This document shows, one piece after another, positions 30,901 through 42,909 of a stretch of 64,000 nt of DNA (position 1 is the first letter of the stretch; each line of letters begins with the position of its first letter). This DNA comes from Cercospora beticola. Taxonomy: Eukaryota; Ascomycota; Dothideomycetes; Mycosphaerellales; Mycosphaerellaceae. Under the pieces are notes generated by a model. It saw only the letters and a program-made list of their open reading frames with translations. It did no database searches and had not been told where the DNA came from. The DNA lies in NCBI RefSeq assembly GCF_033473495.1, contig NC_088943.1:2274001-2338000 (forward strand). The letters are read 5' to 3'. Position numbers and translations under genes: made by a program.

Positions 30901-33900
30901 TGTCCCAAGCTGTCCCAAGCTGTCAAGTCCGAGCATCACAGACATCACCGCTCCGCTGTCACATGCGAGATGGGGAAGCTTCGCAAGCCGAGACGCGAAT
31001 CTGGAAATGCCTCATTCGTCTAACAATGCCAGTCATCATTCACTCCATCACCGCACACATTGCGCTCGACGTCCGATATTTCTCAGTCGGTGTGCCGTAA
31101 ACTCACTCATTGCGCGGCTTCCTTCATCAGTGTCGTCCGGCTCGTGTTCAATCTTGCGAGTCCTGGTCAACAATGCCTGTTAAATCAGCAAGGGCTCGGC
31201 AGTGCTCACTCCGCTGGTAGTGCCGTTCGCAATACCGAGGACAAGAGCGTCGCTAGTCGTTCTGGTCCTGGCAAACTGGACCCCGGCGGCAGACTTGACT
31301 ACTTTCCACCGTCTTCGCCGCCGCTACTGGCAAAAGTGACCGCGGCGAGCTTCTCGAGCTGTTCAAGATCGACCCTAAACGAAATTGGGATTTGTCCCAA
31401 CATTTTGCGCGATCGCCCTGGAATCCGTCCACCAAGCTGCCGGGGACGGTGGCTTCGAGCTACGGCTTGCCATGTTCCCCGCGGCACAGGCACAACCGCG
31501 AACCTACGACCACAAGTCTGCGTCTCTTCTCCACACTCTCCAACAAGCAGGTGCTCTCGCGGACAGGTCTCGCCAGAGCTGACGGTTTTTTGAAAGACAA
31601 ATTCCACACACCTTTGTGGAGGCGTTTGCGTTGTTGCTGTTGGTAATTTTCGTGTTGGGACCTTCGCGAAGCTAGTTTCCACCCCCGGCCTTCCTTCGAG
31701 CCGGTCGACGATCGTCGGTGAGGATTGCCAGAACTGGGGCCATCCATCGAAAGGCCGAGCTGCCGAACTACCACCATTCGCGCTCTCTTCCACTCGTGAA
31801 GCCAGCATCATGATTCAAAGCTTTGGTGAGCTCGTGCAGGTCCCAGCTCGAGCACATCCATCATCAATCTCGCTACAACTTCGCCCGATACATGCATTGT
31901 TCGTGTTGCCATCACCGTGTTTCGATGTGCAATATGGCGGTATTGATTGGGACATTCGACCGAGAATGATCGTTCTTTTCATCATTCACAGACGACAGGA
32001 TCCAGCATTTACCCATTGAGCCTGTGTGCTGTGGCGACTGGTAAGGGTTCAGCACAATCGCGTTACGAGTGCGGCATCACGGGATCAGCATTACACCCGC
32101 GAGCCAGTTTCGCGGCACTCATTTAGTGCCCAAGTAGTAGGCTCCACACAGCTTGCGCTTCCGTGTCATCCTCGAGGAACGGCCTCGACCTGTTCTGCTC
32201 GTTGACAGAAGTTGTTGTTCCGAAGTGAGGCGTGCTTCACTTGTTTTGCAAGAAAGGCACAATGGACACCTGTGGCACCGCATGCATCGCTGAGCATCAC
32301 CACACTTTGTTCTTCTGGAAGGGCAGTTGGCGTTGCTCTGAGTGCGGCACCAGACATGCCCTCCTTCCTGATGCATCCGGTTGAGCCTTGGCTCTATGCC
32401 GCGTGTACCTGTGGTTGTGTTGCTGGTCGTCACTTTGGAAGTCCAGATCATCAAGACATGCTGCAAGACCGATGACTCGACCACCTGCGGCCGCATTGAA
32501 GCCGACACTGGAAGACGATGAATGTCTGTAAGGGTCTGATTACTGTCATCCAAAGGATCAGCTCGCAGCAAAGGCCCAGGACATGGTTGAATTCGGCTTG
32601 TAAAGTGTCGATGCTCATTCGCCATGTGGCGTGGCGCCGTATTCCAGCGTCCGCATCCGAGACCTGAGACTTCCGGACCGGCGGCGCACGGCTGTCAATG
32701 GCATTGACGAGCAACTTCAAGCGGCACACAGGTTCCAATCATTGCAGTATCGGGGTGTGTGATAAATGGACTGCGTGCTGGTTGCAGCAGCGACTTGAAC
32801 CATCGAGTCATTGTACTTCCACCGAGGCGCTCGCCGTCGTCGGATTTCGCATCTTTGTTGGAGGCGTTGACTCCCAACATCACAATCACAGAATGTCTTT
32901 CCGCCGGGGACCGCGTCCCGCAGATTGTCAGCCGCGGAGACTTGCAACGACCTTTTCGCATGACTCGTCTCGCCGAAGCGGCCAGGTTACCGAGAATAGA
33001 CTGCCAAAATCCTGGAGATGAAGACTGCACCTGGACAGCTGGAGGCAGGATACAACGTTTTTCTGCTTCCAGGTTGCGGGTTTCTCAAGCAGGGCACTCG
33101 TTGGAGCTCCACTATAACGACCAGTACGCGTCCTTGGTAATATGAGCTTGACGCGACCCTGGCTTTCTTGTTCGAGCGTCCCCGCACGTATCGTTGCTGT
33201 TGTCAGAAAACTCCGCCTGGACGCTGATGACTGTTTCTGGGGTCCTCAGTCATCTTCCAAGGGCCCTCTCATCGTTCGCGAAATCTTTCATCGCAGCGGA
33301 AACCTCCGGTCAGGCTGAGTGCGACAGAATTTGTGCTTATTGAATCCCCAATTGAAGGCCAATCGTCGCCCGTGGCATCGTTCAGCAAATAGTCCTCACG
33401 TTGTGATGCGCGACAAATTCCGTCCGGTCCTTCTGTTGAATGCCGCAACTGATCGAAGTCCTACATATGAAGGTCGTACACGGAACTCAGCCTTGGATAG
33501 ATTAAATGTTAAGGATACCCTGGCACAGTGTTGACCGTGTCAACGCCCACTGTCCACGTTTTCCACAACCACCGTAGCCGGCTGCTCACCAGGTCGTTCA
33601 GTCGTCCAGATACTCTTCAAATCGTCCAGTCATCATCGAGCCAGCAGGATTCGATGCGAAGGTGGTCCTCGATTGTGTTCACAACACGCGTCTCTCAGCA
33701 CATTTTGTTGATTGGCTGCCGCAGCGAGGCCTGGTCTTTCGACAAGGACATGTTGGCTCATCAAAAGTCCAGCCAACTTCTGCAGGGCGGAACGTGTGCC
33801 TGGAATCTTGCTGCCATGCGGAGCACGTCATCACACGCAGAAATCCTAGAGTTCGTCTCCAGATGGAAATTGCTGCAGCTCAGCCCTGGCGAAGCCTGGT

Positions 33901-35100
33901 TGTTTGCGTGATCGCGACATGGACCTGTGCATCGCTGGGGGAGCTCTACGCTTCAATCGACTTCTTCATCGGGAGTCCGAGGTGGCATACCATGTCGCGT
34001 TGGGCGTTGCTGCATTCCCGTCCCAGATTTTGAGGACTGTCTGGGGTTGGCGACGAAAAGGTAAGCAAGTTTCCCATGCTCTTCGATTGCCTTCAATAAC
34101 ATCACCCCATTTCCTGGCAAGTTCTTCCTTGAGTTGTCTTCGTGTTGTTGTCGTAAGCGTGGTAAGCACTCTAGGAATGGAAAGAGTCCGGACGAGTGCG
34201 AGCGCTTGTATAGCCCATCTTCCCCCTATCTTCCGCACCAACCACACAGCGCGAACGTCAGAAATACGACTTCAATATTGATTCCAGCGAGGTGGTCCTC
34301 AAGGGTACAGGAAGTCACGGTAGGCTGTCAACTTCCACCAGGATATGCCTGCACGGGGCATTTTTGGATGCGAAGACAAAATTCGGACGAAACCACGAGT
34401 CCGGCGCGGCTGTGGTTCTTGACAGCTGAACGCTATCGGAGGGTTCATGCAGTGCGTGTCAGGCATGCAGCCTTAGGATAAGGCGTTAAGAGAGTCGTCG
34501 TGCAGCATGCAATAATATGAAGATCATATTGGACAACCACCAACACCACCTCGTGGTCTGGGCTTGCAGAGTGAGTGGCGTTCAAGATAACATTCGTCTT
34601 TTCGTGTGAAGATGCAACGCGGAGGTGTCTGAGCGCACAACATGGCAGCCTGGTTTGCACGCACGGCGTCCAGATCATGAGCTATTTTCACATCGAAGTG
34701 TCTGCGATGAGTCGCAGACGATCGCAAGCGGTTTCGAGTCGTTCACATCTCTTGATCCAATTGCTTCAGCCTCGTGGCGGTGCTGCTTGTTTCATGAACC
34801 GGATCGTAGGTTAGAATATCGGCAAACCACAAGTCATGAGTTCTGACGCGACTCTGTCGCAATGCAGCATTATTGCATGAAGAAGTTACTTGCTGCAAGA
34901 ATTGCGCGATATGAAGTTGGAATTAGGACAAACGCATAGAAGCGCTCTTAATCTGCACGATGATGTTCACTGTGGTGCTTTGCCGAAGAGTCGGCTGATT
35001 CGGCTTAGCTAAGCGGTGAACGCGAGTCATGTTCGAGATGTTGTTGATTTTCTGACGCAAGCATAGCCAATACAATGTCCATTTTCACACCCCCATCACC

Positions 35101-36396
35101 ATGAGCGGCAATAAGATTTCACTGTCGCTGGGCGCAGCACGTAAGGCTCCGCCGCCGGCGAATGGCGTCAAACGGCCTCGCGCCGCGCTGTACGAGGAAG
35201 AAGATGATGGCTCGGCGCTGGGCAGGACAGAGAAGGTGTCGCATTTCGACTCCAAAGCAGGCGGCGCAGTCGACGTCAACAGCAAGAAGGAGGAAGAAGG
35301 GCCTTTGACTATTGCACCTCAAGTCAATCGCGATTGGCGAGACAAGGCGAATCAGCGCAAGAGACAGAAAAGTGGTCTGCCAGAGGGGCAGAGCGGTAAC
35401 AGCGAAGCCTTGAATGAGAGGATGCGGGAGGTGGAGGCCCGAGTGGAAGCCAGCAAGCCGCAGTTCGGATTGAATACCTACAAGAAAGGCGACGGTGCAG
35501 GGGACGAGGAGATGTCGGGCACTGGAGAAGATGCTGAGCCAGGACAGGAGACTGGGAAGAACGTCGAGACTGCCAAACCGAAGACGGATGACGAGCTGGC
35601 CATGGACGCACTCTTGGGCAAGACATCAACAGACAAGACTTTGGTGATCGAAGGCCGCAATGCGACTATGACGGAGGAAGATGCTTTCGATCATGACATT
35701 GCATCTGCACCTGATATGGCCACTCTGGACGACTACGCAAGGGTACCAGTAGAACAATTTGGAGCGGCTCTACTTCGTGGTATGGGTTGGAAAGATGGTG
35801 AAGGCATTGGTAGCCAGAAAGGAAAGAAGATTGTCAAAGACTCTGGCAAGCCGCCTGAGCGCCGAGCAGCTCTGCTGGGCATAGGCGCGAAAGAGAATGC
35901 TGCCATCACACAGGAGATCGGAGCATGGGGCAAAGCTGCCCGAGGCAAGGAAGCGAAGATCTACAACCCAGTACTGATCAGAGACAAAAAGACCGGGAAG
36001 ACATACACCGAGGAGGAGCTGGAGAAGAAGAAGCAGGATGACGAACGTCGGAAGTATGAAATGGAGTTCGACCAGAAAGAACGTGACAAAAGGCGTAGAG
36101 ACGATTCTCGAGATCGACGCAGGGACAAGGGTCGAGACGACTCTAGAGAACGCAAGCACGGCAAGGAAGATCGTCATGATCGTGACCGACGGCGTCGCCA
36201 TTACGACTCAGAGAGTGAAGATGAGTATCGCCGACGCAAAGAAAAGGAGCGACGCAGGAAGCGGGAGCGTGAGGACGACTACGACCGCGAGAGTTCCCGA
36301 AGACACAGAGACCACGAAGACAGTGGCCGAGAAAGACATCGGGACAGAGATCGACGAGATCGTGATCGCGAACGGGAAAGAGAGCATAGAAAATAG
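35101..36396 (+). CDS. SPP2: G-patch splicing factor Spp2/GPKOW-like
   Basis: A single exon of 431 residues. The N-terminus MSGNKISLSLGAARK is the usual start of fungal Spp2. The G-patch core is at about 215-262 (VPVEQFGAALLRGMGWKDGE, GIGSQKGKK). After about 300 the protein becomes a long Arg/Asp/Glu/His-rich RD-type tail (RDRRDRDRERE), as in many spliceosomal proteins. Spp2 binds the DEAH helicase Prp2 through the G-patch and is needed for the first catalytic step of splicing in the nucleus. Start context and family match are good. Confidence 0.9.
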   Translation: MSGNKISLSLGAARKAPPPANGVKRPRAALYEEEDDGSALGRTEKVSHFDSKAGGAVDVNSKKEEEGPLTIAPQVNRDWRDKANQRKRQKSGLPEGQSGNSEALNERMREVEARVEASKPQFGLNTYKKGDGAGDEEMSGTGEDAEPGQETGKNVETAKPKTDDELAMDALLGKTSTDKTLVIEGRNATMTEEDAFDHDIASAPDMATLDDYARVPVEQFGAALLRGMGWKDGEGIGSQKGKKIVKDSGKPPERRAALLGIGAKENAAITQEIGAWGKAARGKEAKIYNPVLIRDKKTGKTYTEEELEKKKQDDERRKYEMEFDQKERDKRRRDDSRDRRRDKGRDDSRERKHGKEDRHDRDRRRRHYDSESEDEYRRRKEKERRRKREREDDYDRESSRRHRDHEDSGRERHRDRDRRDRDREREREHRK

Positions 36397-38908
36397 CTAC
36401 GGCATGGACGATGCTGACACATGCTTAGATCTGAAGCCTTCATCTCATCGATCAATTCAACGACACCGTCTCAACGTGTTCTGGAATCTTGCATCTTTCG
36501 CTGTCAATCTCAGCGAATTGGATATGGCAACGACCATGACACGATTTGCAGATTTCAAGCGAGCACTCAAGCAGCCACGCGGCATCCACGTGAAGCCACT
36601 TTCAAATACCACCTTCCACTCACTATTCGGCTCCTCTGTCGGCCATACAACATGGCGATGGCACGCGATCGTGGCGAAAGCCGGCAAGCCTGTTATGAAC
36701 CGCGGTCAATACTCTGGCCGCATCTGCCCGAGACACTCTCATCGGGCCTCTCCACAGCCAAGTACGACCGTGTTCTGCATTCGTGCATTGCAAGCCTTTG
36801 GCAGTGCCTAGTGTGCCGAAGCCGCGTTGCTCTCAACTCTCACTCAAATATTCCCACAGCTTTTTGCAAGCTGCACGCCGCGCTAAGACTCTTCACGTGC
36901 GAAAGGTACCTGGGAATTTTGACGCTTGACGCCATCGCGTCTAACGTAGGTTTGATGGACTCCGACAGGCTTGCCGCGCTGCATGTTGTTTCACCATCTC
37001 CGGACAGTTGTGTATAGGACATGCAGATGGCAGAGAGCTTATGCAGGTACTTCGCGCGGTGGTGGAGCAGTGTAATTTGCATCTACAGAGTACTGTATCG
37101 CACTACTGCCGAGAGTTGAGATGTAGGTGCTACTGTGCGGCTACTGTAGGTACAGAGACACCATGAGCGATGAGGCTTATGCAGGAACTTGCGCTGGACT
37201 GCTATTTCAAGCGATGAGGCGGGCTTACGACGGCCGATGGACCATCCTCCTGCAGAACGCATGTGATGGAGAGCACATGAGTGAGATGCACGAACACGGA
37301 GAGCGAGAGCATCGGAGAACAGCGAACGATGACTGTGACGGTCATCACAGTGGTGGCCTTCGTCAGCTCATGCTGAAGTCCTACGCCGCAGGTCAGATTC
37401 CGCCGGTTTCATGGCATAACCGCGTGAACAACATAGCGCGAACTCGGCATCGGCCGTATGCATGGCCTTATCAGATTGCACCTGAGCATACAGTATCACG
37501 AGACAGATAATAGAATCCGCGTTACTGCTGCAAGAGTGGTGAGCAACGAGCACCTCATCCACGCCATACCATATCATATCACATCAAAAATTTCCCACGA
37601 AAGAGCACCCCTGCTTGATGAAGCTCGATGACCAGGATCTCCCAACAAGCTGCTCTTGCTAGCCGCGCAGCTTCAGCTTCTTCTTGATCAGGTGCCAAAT
37701 TGTCAACGCTACCTCTTTCTTGATCTATTGACCCTCGAAGACTAATGCAGATGACACTCTTGTCTTCACTGAGATCGTACGCTATTGTAATTCCCGCTCC
37801 GTACGCTCCGTACTGAAGCCGAGTAGGTCACGGTACGGCACTTCTTGTTAGCAAGAACTACGTGCCGATATCTAAGCGCGGCTGATCGATGGGCCGCGCT
37901 TCTCGTTCTTCAGATTGCGTCAGCTGATCTGATCTGTGCAAGGGAAGCAGCCTGGAGGGCAGGACTTCGCTCGGCGGATAATGGTTTCTGAGACATGTTG
38001 GGGAAGGGGAAAGCTGGAGTCGTGCCGATTTCGATGCTCGATTTTGGGGACGCTTGGCTAGAGGCTGGGGTTGGAGGGTGGCGGAGTTTGACAATAGTCG
38101 GACGGCGGGATAGCGGGTTGATCTTGGAGGGAGAACGCGGACACGTGGGACTGAATGGACGTTCTATCTTCGGGGCATTGTTGATGTCTGATGGGATGGA
38201 CGGAGTACGTTCGGTCTGCGGTGTTGATGGCGGAAGTACACGAGATACGTTCTACCTGCAAGGCACGAGTTTCACGACAGTCAGATTTGTCAAATGTTGC
38301 GAGTCTTTTGGGACAGCCATAATGTGACAAGATTCTTGTGCTTGGTATGACAAAGCCCTCGTGTATAGATGTGACGATTGTGGGGATGTGGTGCAACGTT
38401 TGACGCTGGGCATTCGGGAGCATTTGATTATGGATACTCTTGGGTGTCTTGGGTCATGATCGACTTCATGGTACGCTGGTGTTGTAGTACAGCGATTGTA
38501 CTAAGTTGTACATGACGATCAAGGCGTTGTTTTCTTGGTAAAGTTGTGGGTTTGGCGTGAGCCTCACAATTTGAGAGAGAGACCAGACGAGAGAATGGAT
38601 CATCGATAAATGCTAGTATTATTGGAATCTTGTTCGTCCCTGAGGAATGAATCCGTCGAAGTTCAGAGTGGAGATTGTGCTTGGGAGCCCGCGATGCTCG
38701 TCGAAGTGAAGTAGAGACATATTAGAGAGCGCAGAGCATATGGTGAAATGTAATGAATGGGCACAGCAAGAGTAAGGTGTGAGATATGGTTGTCAACATT
38801 GGGATGTGGAAAGTGAAAGATGAGCTTGAAGTGAAATTTGATGCCTTTTCCGCCTTGATGAGCTATTTGCGCTCTCATGAGCATGCTTCAACCATTGGAG
38901 AAGTGCTC
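36397..38908. other. 2.5 kb intergenic region
   Basis: No gene is supported. Two overlapping frames after the Spp2 stop (to 36811 and 37017) are mutually exclusive and look like chance. A short direct repeat CGCTCCGTACGCTCCGTACT lies near 37796. The remainder is unremarkable. Confidence 0.45.
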
Positions 38909-39061
38909 TCAGCAATGTGATATTCCATCACGCTCAGAATGATCTGACCTGTCAGCCTCTTTGAGATTCTTCTCAACCTCCTGATCTGCCATGTGCTCCA
39001 TCGCGTCACCACAAACCTGACCGATCTTGCCCTGAGCATTGCCATATCCACCGTCATCCTG
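38909..39061 (-). other. open 50-codon extension after the SRA-protein stop
   Basis: In frame with the SRA gene, directly after TAG (next codon CAG), 50 sense codons run to a TGA at 38911-38909, encoding a charged, protein-like sequence (QDDGGYGNAQGKIGQVCGDA at its start). Either stop readthrough, a missed intron over the stop (acceptor-like CTAGCAG precedes it, but I see no good donor), a recent nonsense change, or chance. Confidence 0.3.
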
Positions 39062-40075
39062 CTAGTAGTCGCATCCATGCGGCGCGCGCTCAGCCTTGGC
39101 GTCAGCAACCTCTTTGTCAGACTCGACTTTCTCTCCATCGGAGCTCTCGACGCCACGACAATCGGCAAATGACACGCCCTTATTATCGTCGAGTGGCGAT
39201 CGCTCAAGGGTGAATTTCTCGAACTTTCCCCTCTTCTCGTTCGTGGCCTCCTGAACTCTAGTGACCCTGTACAGCCCATCATATCGCCAACCTACTTCCG
39301 GACCAAGACCGGCTGGCGGTGCTTTCTGTCCAGGACCGAGCGAGGGAGCAAAGCGTAACACGCGGACAGGAATTCTGGTACGAATTGAAGCGTACAGTGA
39401 GAAAGTCTCACGATTTGGGGCAGGCAAAGTGTCCTTTTCTTCTTCGTCGGCACCTCCGCGAGTTCCGTACAGGACCTTGATACCTTCGTCCTTGTTCAGA
39501 CTGGTTCCGGTGTTCTCGCCATTTCTGAGTGAGAGAGACCTGACTCCAGATAGCGGATGCCCGTAGATGCCGACCTGTGCACCGTGTACGCCGGCCTTGA
39601 CGACATCTGGCTGGAGGCTCCAAGTATCACCAGGCGTGAAGCCATTGTGGCCATATTTTAATGGCTTCTCCTTCCCAGAGTGGGGAATGATAGAGACAGG
39701 CTCCCCGGCGCCGTGGTTTGACTTCGCAAAGCGGGTCTTCAGCTCTTGGGCAGCCTTCTGGTAGCTGCTGAAAGCTGGAGCAGTGCAGATGATGTCGAGA
39801 GTATCTGCAAGCGCCGCTTCCTTCTCGAGTAAATCTTTGTTCACTTGCGAGTACTTGAGCATTTCCAGAAGAGCTTCGAGGCGATTGCATTGCGCAGTTT
39901 TGGCCTTCTCGAACTCGTCTGAATCTTCACTGGAACCAGAATCGTTTTTACCGTCTCGAAGCGGGTTGACGATGTCCTTGCGTTCTTGAATCAGATAATC
40001 CTTGAACGTAGGTATGTCGACGACAGTGCGCGGCGTGTGCTTGCGAAAAGCATATGTAGCTTCGCTTGCAGGCAT
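39062..40075 (-). CDS. SRA/YDG-domain protein
   Basis: 337 residues from the first in-frame ATG at 40075; the frame is open further upstream but without Met. Residues about 1-150 are helical and charged, beginning MPASEATYAFRKHTPRTVVD. About 157-310 is an SRA (SET- and RING-associated, YDG) domain: AGVHGAQVGIYGHPLSGVRS, KVLYGTRGG, IPVRVLRF, and the signature GWRYDGLYRVTRVQE followed by KFEKFTLER. SRA domains read modified or hemimethylated cytosine (UHRF1, SUVH) or sit in restriction-like enzymes. No RING or nuclease is attached here. The frame continues open for 50 codons after the TAG at 39062. Role unknown, domain assignment confident. Confidence 0.82.
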   Translation of the reverse strand: MPASEATYAFRKHTPRTVVDIPTFKDYLIQERKDIVNPLRDGKNDSGSSEDSDEFEKAKTAQCNRLEALLEMLKYSQVNKDLLEKEAALADTLDIICTAPAFSSYQKAAQELKTRFAKSNHGAGEPVSIIPHSGKEKPLKYGHNGFTPGDTWSLQPDVVKAGVHGAQVGIYGHPLSGVRSLSLRNGENTGTSLNKDEGIKVLYGTRGGADEEEKDTLPAPNRETFSLYASIRTRIPVRVLRFAPSLGPGQKAPPAGLGPEVGWRYDGLYRVTRVQEATNEKRGKFEKFTLERSPLDDNKGVSFADCRGVESSDGEKVESDKEVADAKAERAPHGCDY

Positions 40076-40476
40076 GTTTGATGATGAAGTTGATCTCGTG
40101 GGTGGTATTGTTGTTGGTTCTGAACTTTTCGTTGCAGTTGATGTTCCGATCTGTGCGAGGATAAATGCTGAAAGGCGAGAGTCTGCCACATGTTATATCG
40201 CTCCAGGTTTGCTACAATTGAAGGTTGGCGACGCGTATAGCAAGCAGAAATCAAACGCAAAGTGCTTGCGGAAAATGTTGAGACCAGGAAAGAAAGTCTG
40301 TGGTCATCATTCATTGCTTGTTGTAGGTCACGTCTCATTAGCAAAGAGTCTATCCTGTTGCGTTGCCGAGTGCAATCATTTGTTGCTGCAATATCAAATC
40401 ACGAAGCAACGAGCAATGGCATTGCTGAGGCGTCAGATCGAGATACAATCCTGGTGAGAAGTAACACTCGAGTACC

Positions 40477-42909
40477 CTAACCCCATTTGAACATGATTTG
40501 TTTCCCCTTCTTACCTTTCCTCGCAACAGTTTCATCCGTTTGCGCCGGAGTCTCTGCGGCCGGAGTACTGGTACCGCTGCCTCCTCCCCACGCGCTGACA
40601 TTGGGTGTCCCGGAATTATTTCTAATAATTCCTCGTCCAGTGTAGCCGGGTGAGAAGACAGTGCTGGTAGGCTTCTTTGCTGCCGGAAGAGCAGGAAACA
40701 GTTCCGAGCTTCTGACGTTTGCTGGTGCTTGCCGGGCGCCAATAGCAGGCGACGCGCGGGCGGAGCTCGAAGGCGTTAATGCAGGCGACTGGCCACTAGA
40801 GCCTGCTGCCGGTCGGACAGCGAGCCAGCTGGGCGTAGGAGCAGGCGCTGCATTGCCCCGACCCGCTACTGACGGTCCGCCATTGCGAGGAGGGAGTGAT
40901 GGGAATGGATTGCTGGAAGATGCCGCAGAAGAGCTACCTGCCGAAGCCCATGATGCCTGTCGAGAGACAGCCGACTGTGAACTTTTGGCTGTAGAGCTCT
41001 TGAGCTTCAACACACGCGACGCGCCGACACCTTTGCCGAGTACACCAGCTGCAGTTGTGTTTGCACCAGCAGGTCCTGGCAGAGTAGGATAATCTTCATT
41101 TACCGCTTTCCAGTCCGCCCATGCTTTGAGCAGTCCTTCGCGCTTGCCGGGAACCTCGAAGATGTCTGACAGTTCGTTAATGAGCTTACCGATCTCATTT
41201 GATGATGTGTCGAAAATAGCAAAAAATGCGTCGATGAGATCGCCAGCTGAAATCCCGCCCCTCGTATATGCTGAGACACGCTCACGGAACTCGTCCATCT
41301 TGACATTTTCATTGCGCGCCAAGTTCGAAGCGCGCTCATTTACAGCGGCATGTCTCAGCTGACGTGCTTGATCTTGCGGCGTAAGCGCTGCAGCTGGTCG
41401 AGGTGAAGGTGGAGCGGCGGCAGTCGGAGCTTGCTGAGCTGGAGCAGGTGCTGGTCGTGATGAGGCTTGAGCAGGAGTTGCTGCTGTCAATTGACCTCCG
41501 AATGAGCGAGCTGTCACAGACTGTGCACTATGAATCTCGCGCTCCCGCTGGTGAGCCAGTTCCGCTCGGCTCAAGTTACCGGCTGAGGCCGCTGGCATAG
41601 GCTCTGCATTCGGATCACGTCCGCGGCCTCCTCGCCTACCTCCCCTGCCACGTGTAGGTTCTTGGTACTGAGGCCGATAGTCGAAGGAAGAGAGGTCCAC
41701 TCTTCGGGCATCCTTTGTGAGTCCATTGGGATGTTGTTCAATTTGATGTGCCTTCAGATCCATCTCTGAATCGAAGACGACAAATTTCTTCTCCTGACAC
41801 TCTCTGTCAGGGCATGGGAAATGGTCCTTGTTGAAATGCTTCTCCAGAGCATCATAGTTCAGAAAGTATTGAGGACTGTTTCCTCCGTTTCTTCTGTCGC
41901 ATAAGTGGCACCTCTCGTGACGCTCACGGCAGTGCGAGAAAAGTTCGTCATCGCCATAGAAGCGTCTTCTGCAGAACCCACACTCTGGGTGGCCCTTGAA
42001 ACCGCTCTGATCAACAGCTCCCGGGTTGTCGTCTCCAAACTTCTCGTGTCGTTTCAGCTCCGCGTGGGTGAAGAGTTCATGCTCGTGAGTGAAGACCTTC
42101 TTGTTCCTTGTGCAGAGATCACACATGACCTTCTGGTGCACGCTCTTCACATGTCGATGTAAATCTGGCCAGCCAAGACAAGCAACATCGCAGTCCTCGT
42201 CTGGACAGTTGTACCGCAACAGCAAGACGGTATCCTCGAAGATCTCGGCTTTTTCGTAGCTAATGCCTAAGTTCTTGTCCTCTTTGAAGTAGTCTCCTCC
42301 CTTGTAATCCTCATATCTCTTCTCAGCATCATCCGTAAATATCACATTTGCGGCCTCCGTTCTACAATGCGCACAAGCCTTGGTCTTGTACAGCGCACGC
42401 AGTCGTAGGGCGCAAATGTGGCAGGTGCGGTGATTGCAGGGCGCAACGCTGTTGTGCGAAACGGGAGATGCGCAAATGAAGCACACTTCCGCCTCGACGT
42501 CGTCGCCGCCCTCAACCTCCGCCCCTGCGCCCTCGCCTTGGGTTTTCTCCGCGGCGTCTTTGGTCAGGCGAGCACCAAAGACGCCCGGCCCACCAGGCTG
42601 CGGAGGCGGTTGTACTGCTGATGAGTCCTGCTGGCTGTTGCTGAATGCTCTGTCGCGGTTGTTGTGGTTTGCGTCGCCACGACCACCTCTTCCACCCCGC
42701 CCTCTGCCTCTGCCCCGCCCTCGATTTCCTCTGCTTTCGGGTCCGGCTCTATCGGTCCCTCGTTCGTTGGGAGCGCCATTGAAGCTGTTCGACGAGCCTC
42801 CACGCGACGCACCGCCTCTCTGACCGCCCCTGCCTCGGCCTCCGCGTCCTCCTGTGTTCTGATCGTTGGCGCCATTGGCCGCAGGTGCTGCTGGTGTAGT
42901 TTCTGCCAT
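40477..42909 (-). CDS. HEL2: E3 ubiquitin ligase Hel2/ZNF598-like
   Basis: A single exon of 810 residues with ATG at 42909 (MAETTPAAP). The N-terminus is an RGG-type Gly/Arg region (about 12-85). The RING is at about 141-185: CFICASPVSHNSVAPCNHRT then CHICALRL and CAHC. A run of C2H2-type fingers follows (about 215-375; CDVACLGWPDLHRHVKSVH, CGFCRRRFYGDDELFSHCRE, CHLCDRRNGG). The second half is Ser/Pro/Ala-rich and disordered, with a helical domain at about 530-615. Hel2/ZNF598 detects collided ribosomes, ubiquitinates 40S proteins and starts ribosome-associated quality control in the cytosol. Domain order and length agree well. Divergent from the next gene. Confidence 0.92.
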   Translation of the reverse strand: MAETTPAAPAANGANDQNTGGRGGRGRGGQRGGASRGGSSNSFNGAPNERGTDRAGPESRGNRGRGRGRGRGGRGGRGDANHNNRDRAFSNSQQDSSAVQPPPQPGGPGVFGARLTKDAAEKTQGEGAGAEVEGGDDVEAEVCFICASPVSHNSVAPCNHRTCHICALRLRALYKTKACAHCRTEAANVIFTDDAEKRYEDYKGGDYFKEDKNLGISYEKAEIFEDTVLLLRYNCPDEDCDVACLGWPDLHRHVKSVHQKVMCDLCTRNKKVFTHEHELFTHAELKRHEKFGDDNPGAVDQSGFKGHPECGFCRRRFYGDDELFSHCRERHERCHLCDRRNGGNSPQYFLNYDALEKHFNKDHFPCPDRECQEKKFVVFDSEMDLKAHQIEQHPNGLTKDARRVDLSSFDYRPQYQEPTRGRGGRRGGRGRDPNAEPMPAASAGNLSRAELAHQREREIHSAQSVTARSFGGQLTAATPAQASSRPAPAPAQQAPTAAAPPSPRPAAALTPQDQARQLRHAAVNERASNLARNENVKMDEFRERVSAYTRGGISAGDLIDAFFAIFDTSSNEIGKLINELSDIFEVPGKREGLLKAWADWKAVNEDYPTLPGPAGANTTAAGVLGKGVGASRVLKLKSSTAKSSQSAVSRQASWASAGSSSAASSSNPFPSLPPRNGGPSVAGRGNAAPAPTPSWLAVRPAAGSSGQSPALTPSSSARASPAIGARQAPANVRSSELFPALPAAKKPTSTVFSPGYTGRGIIRNNSGTPNVSAWGGGSGTSTPAAETPAQTDETVARKGKKGKQIMFKWG

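Larger units (their letters stand above)
27816..35100. other. 7.3 kb gene desert
   Basis: Apart from the Msn2-like leader, no gene is recognisable. Microsatellites occur at 29053-29069 (AC) and about 29511-29542 (TG/AG). A short CTGTCCCAAG direct repeat lies at about 30898-30925. Open frames of 100-180 codons are frequent on both strands (for example 31299-31811 minus and 31060-31593 plus), but they overlap one another and have low-complexity content. There is no transposase, reverse transcriptase or terminal repeat. Confidence 0.5.

Noticed and set aside
31060..31811. Overlapping 170-177-codon frames on opposite strands
   Set aside because: Low-complexity, mutually antisense and without recognisable domains; expected by chance in a long stop-poor stretch.
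36038..37017. Two overlapping frames running from Spp2 into its 3' flank
   Set aside because: They exclude each other, overlap the real Spp2 frame and lack any family feature or splice signal.
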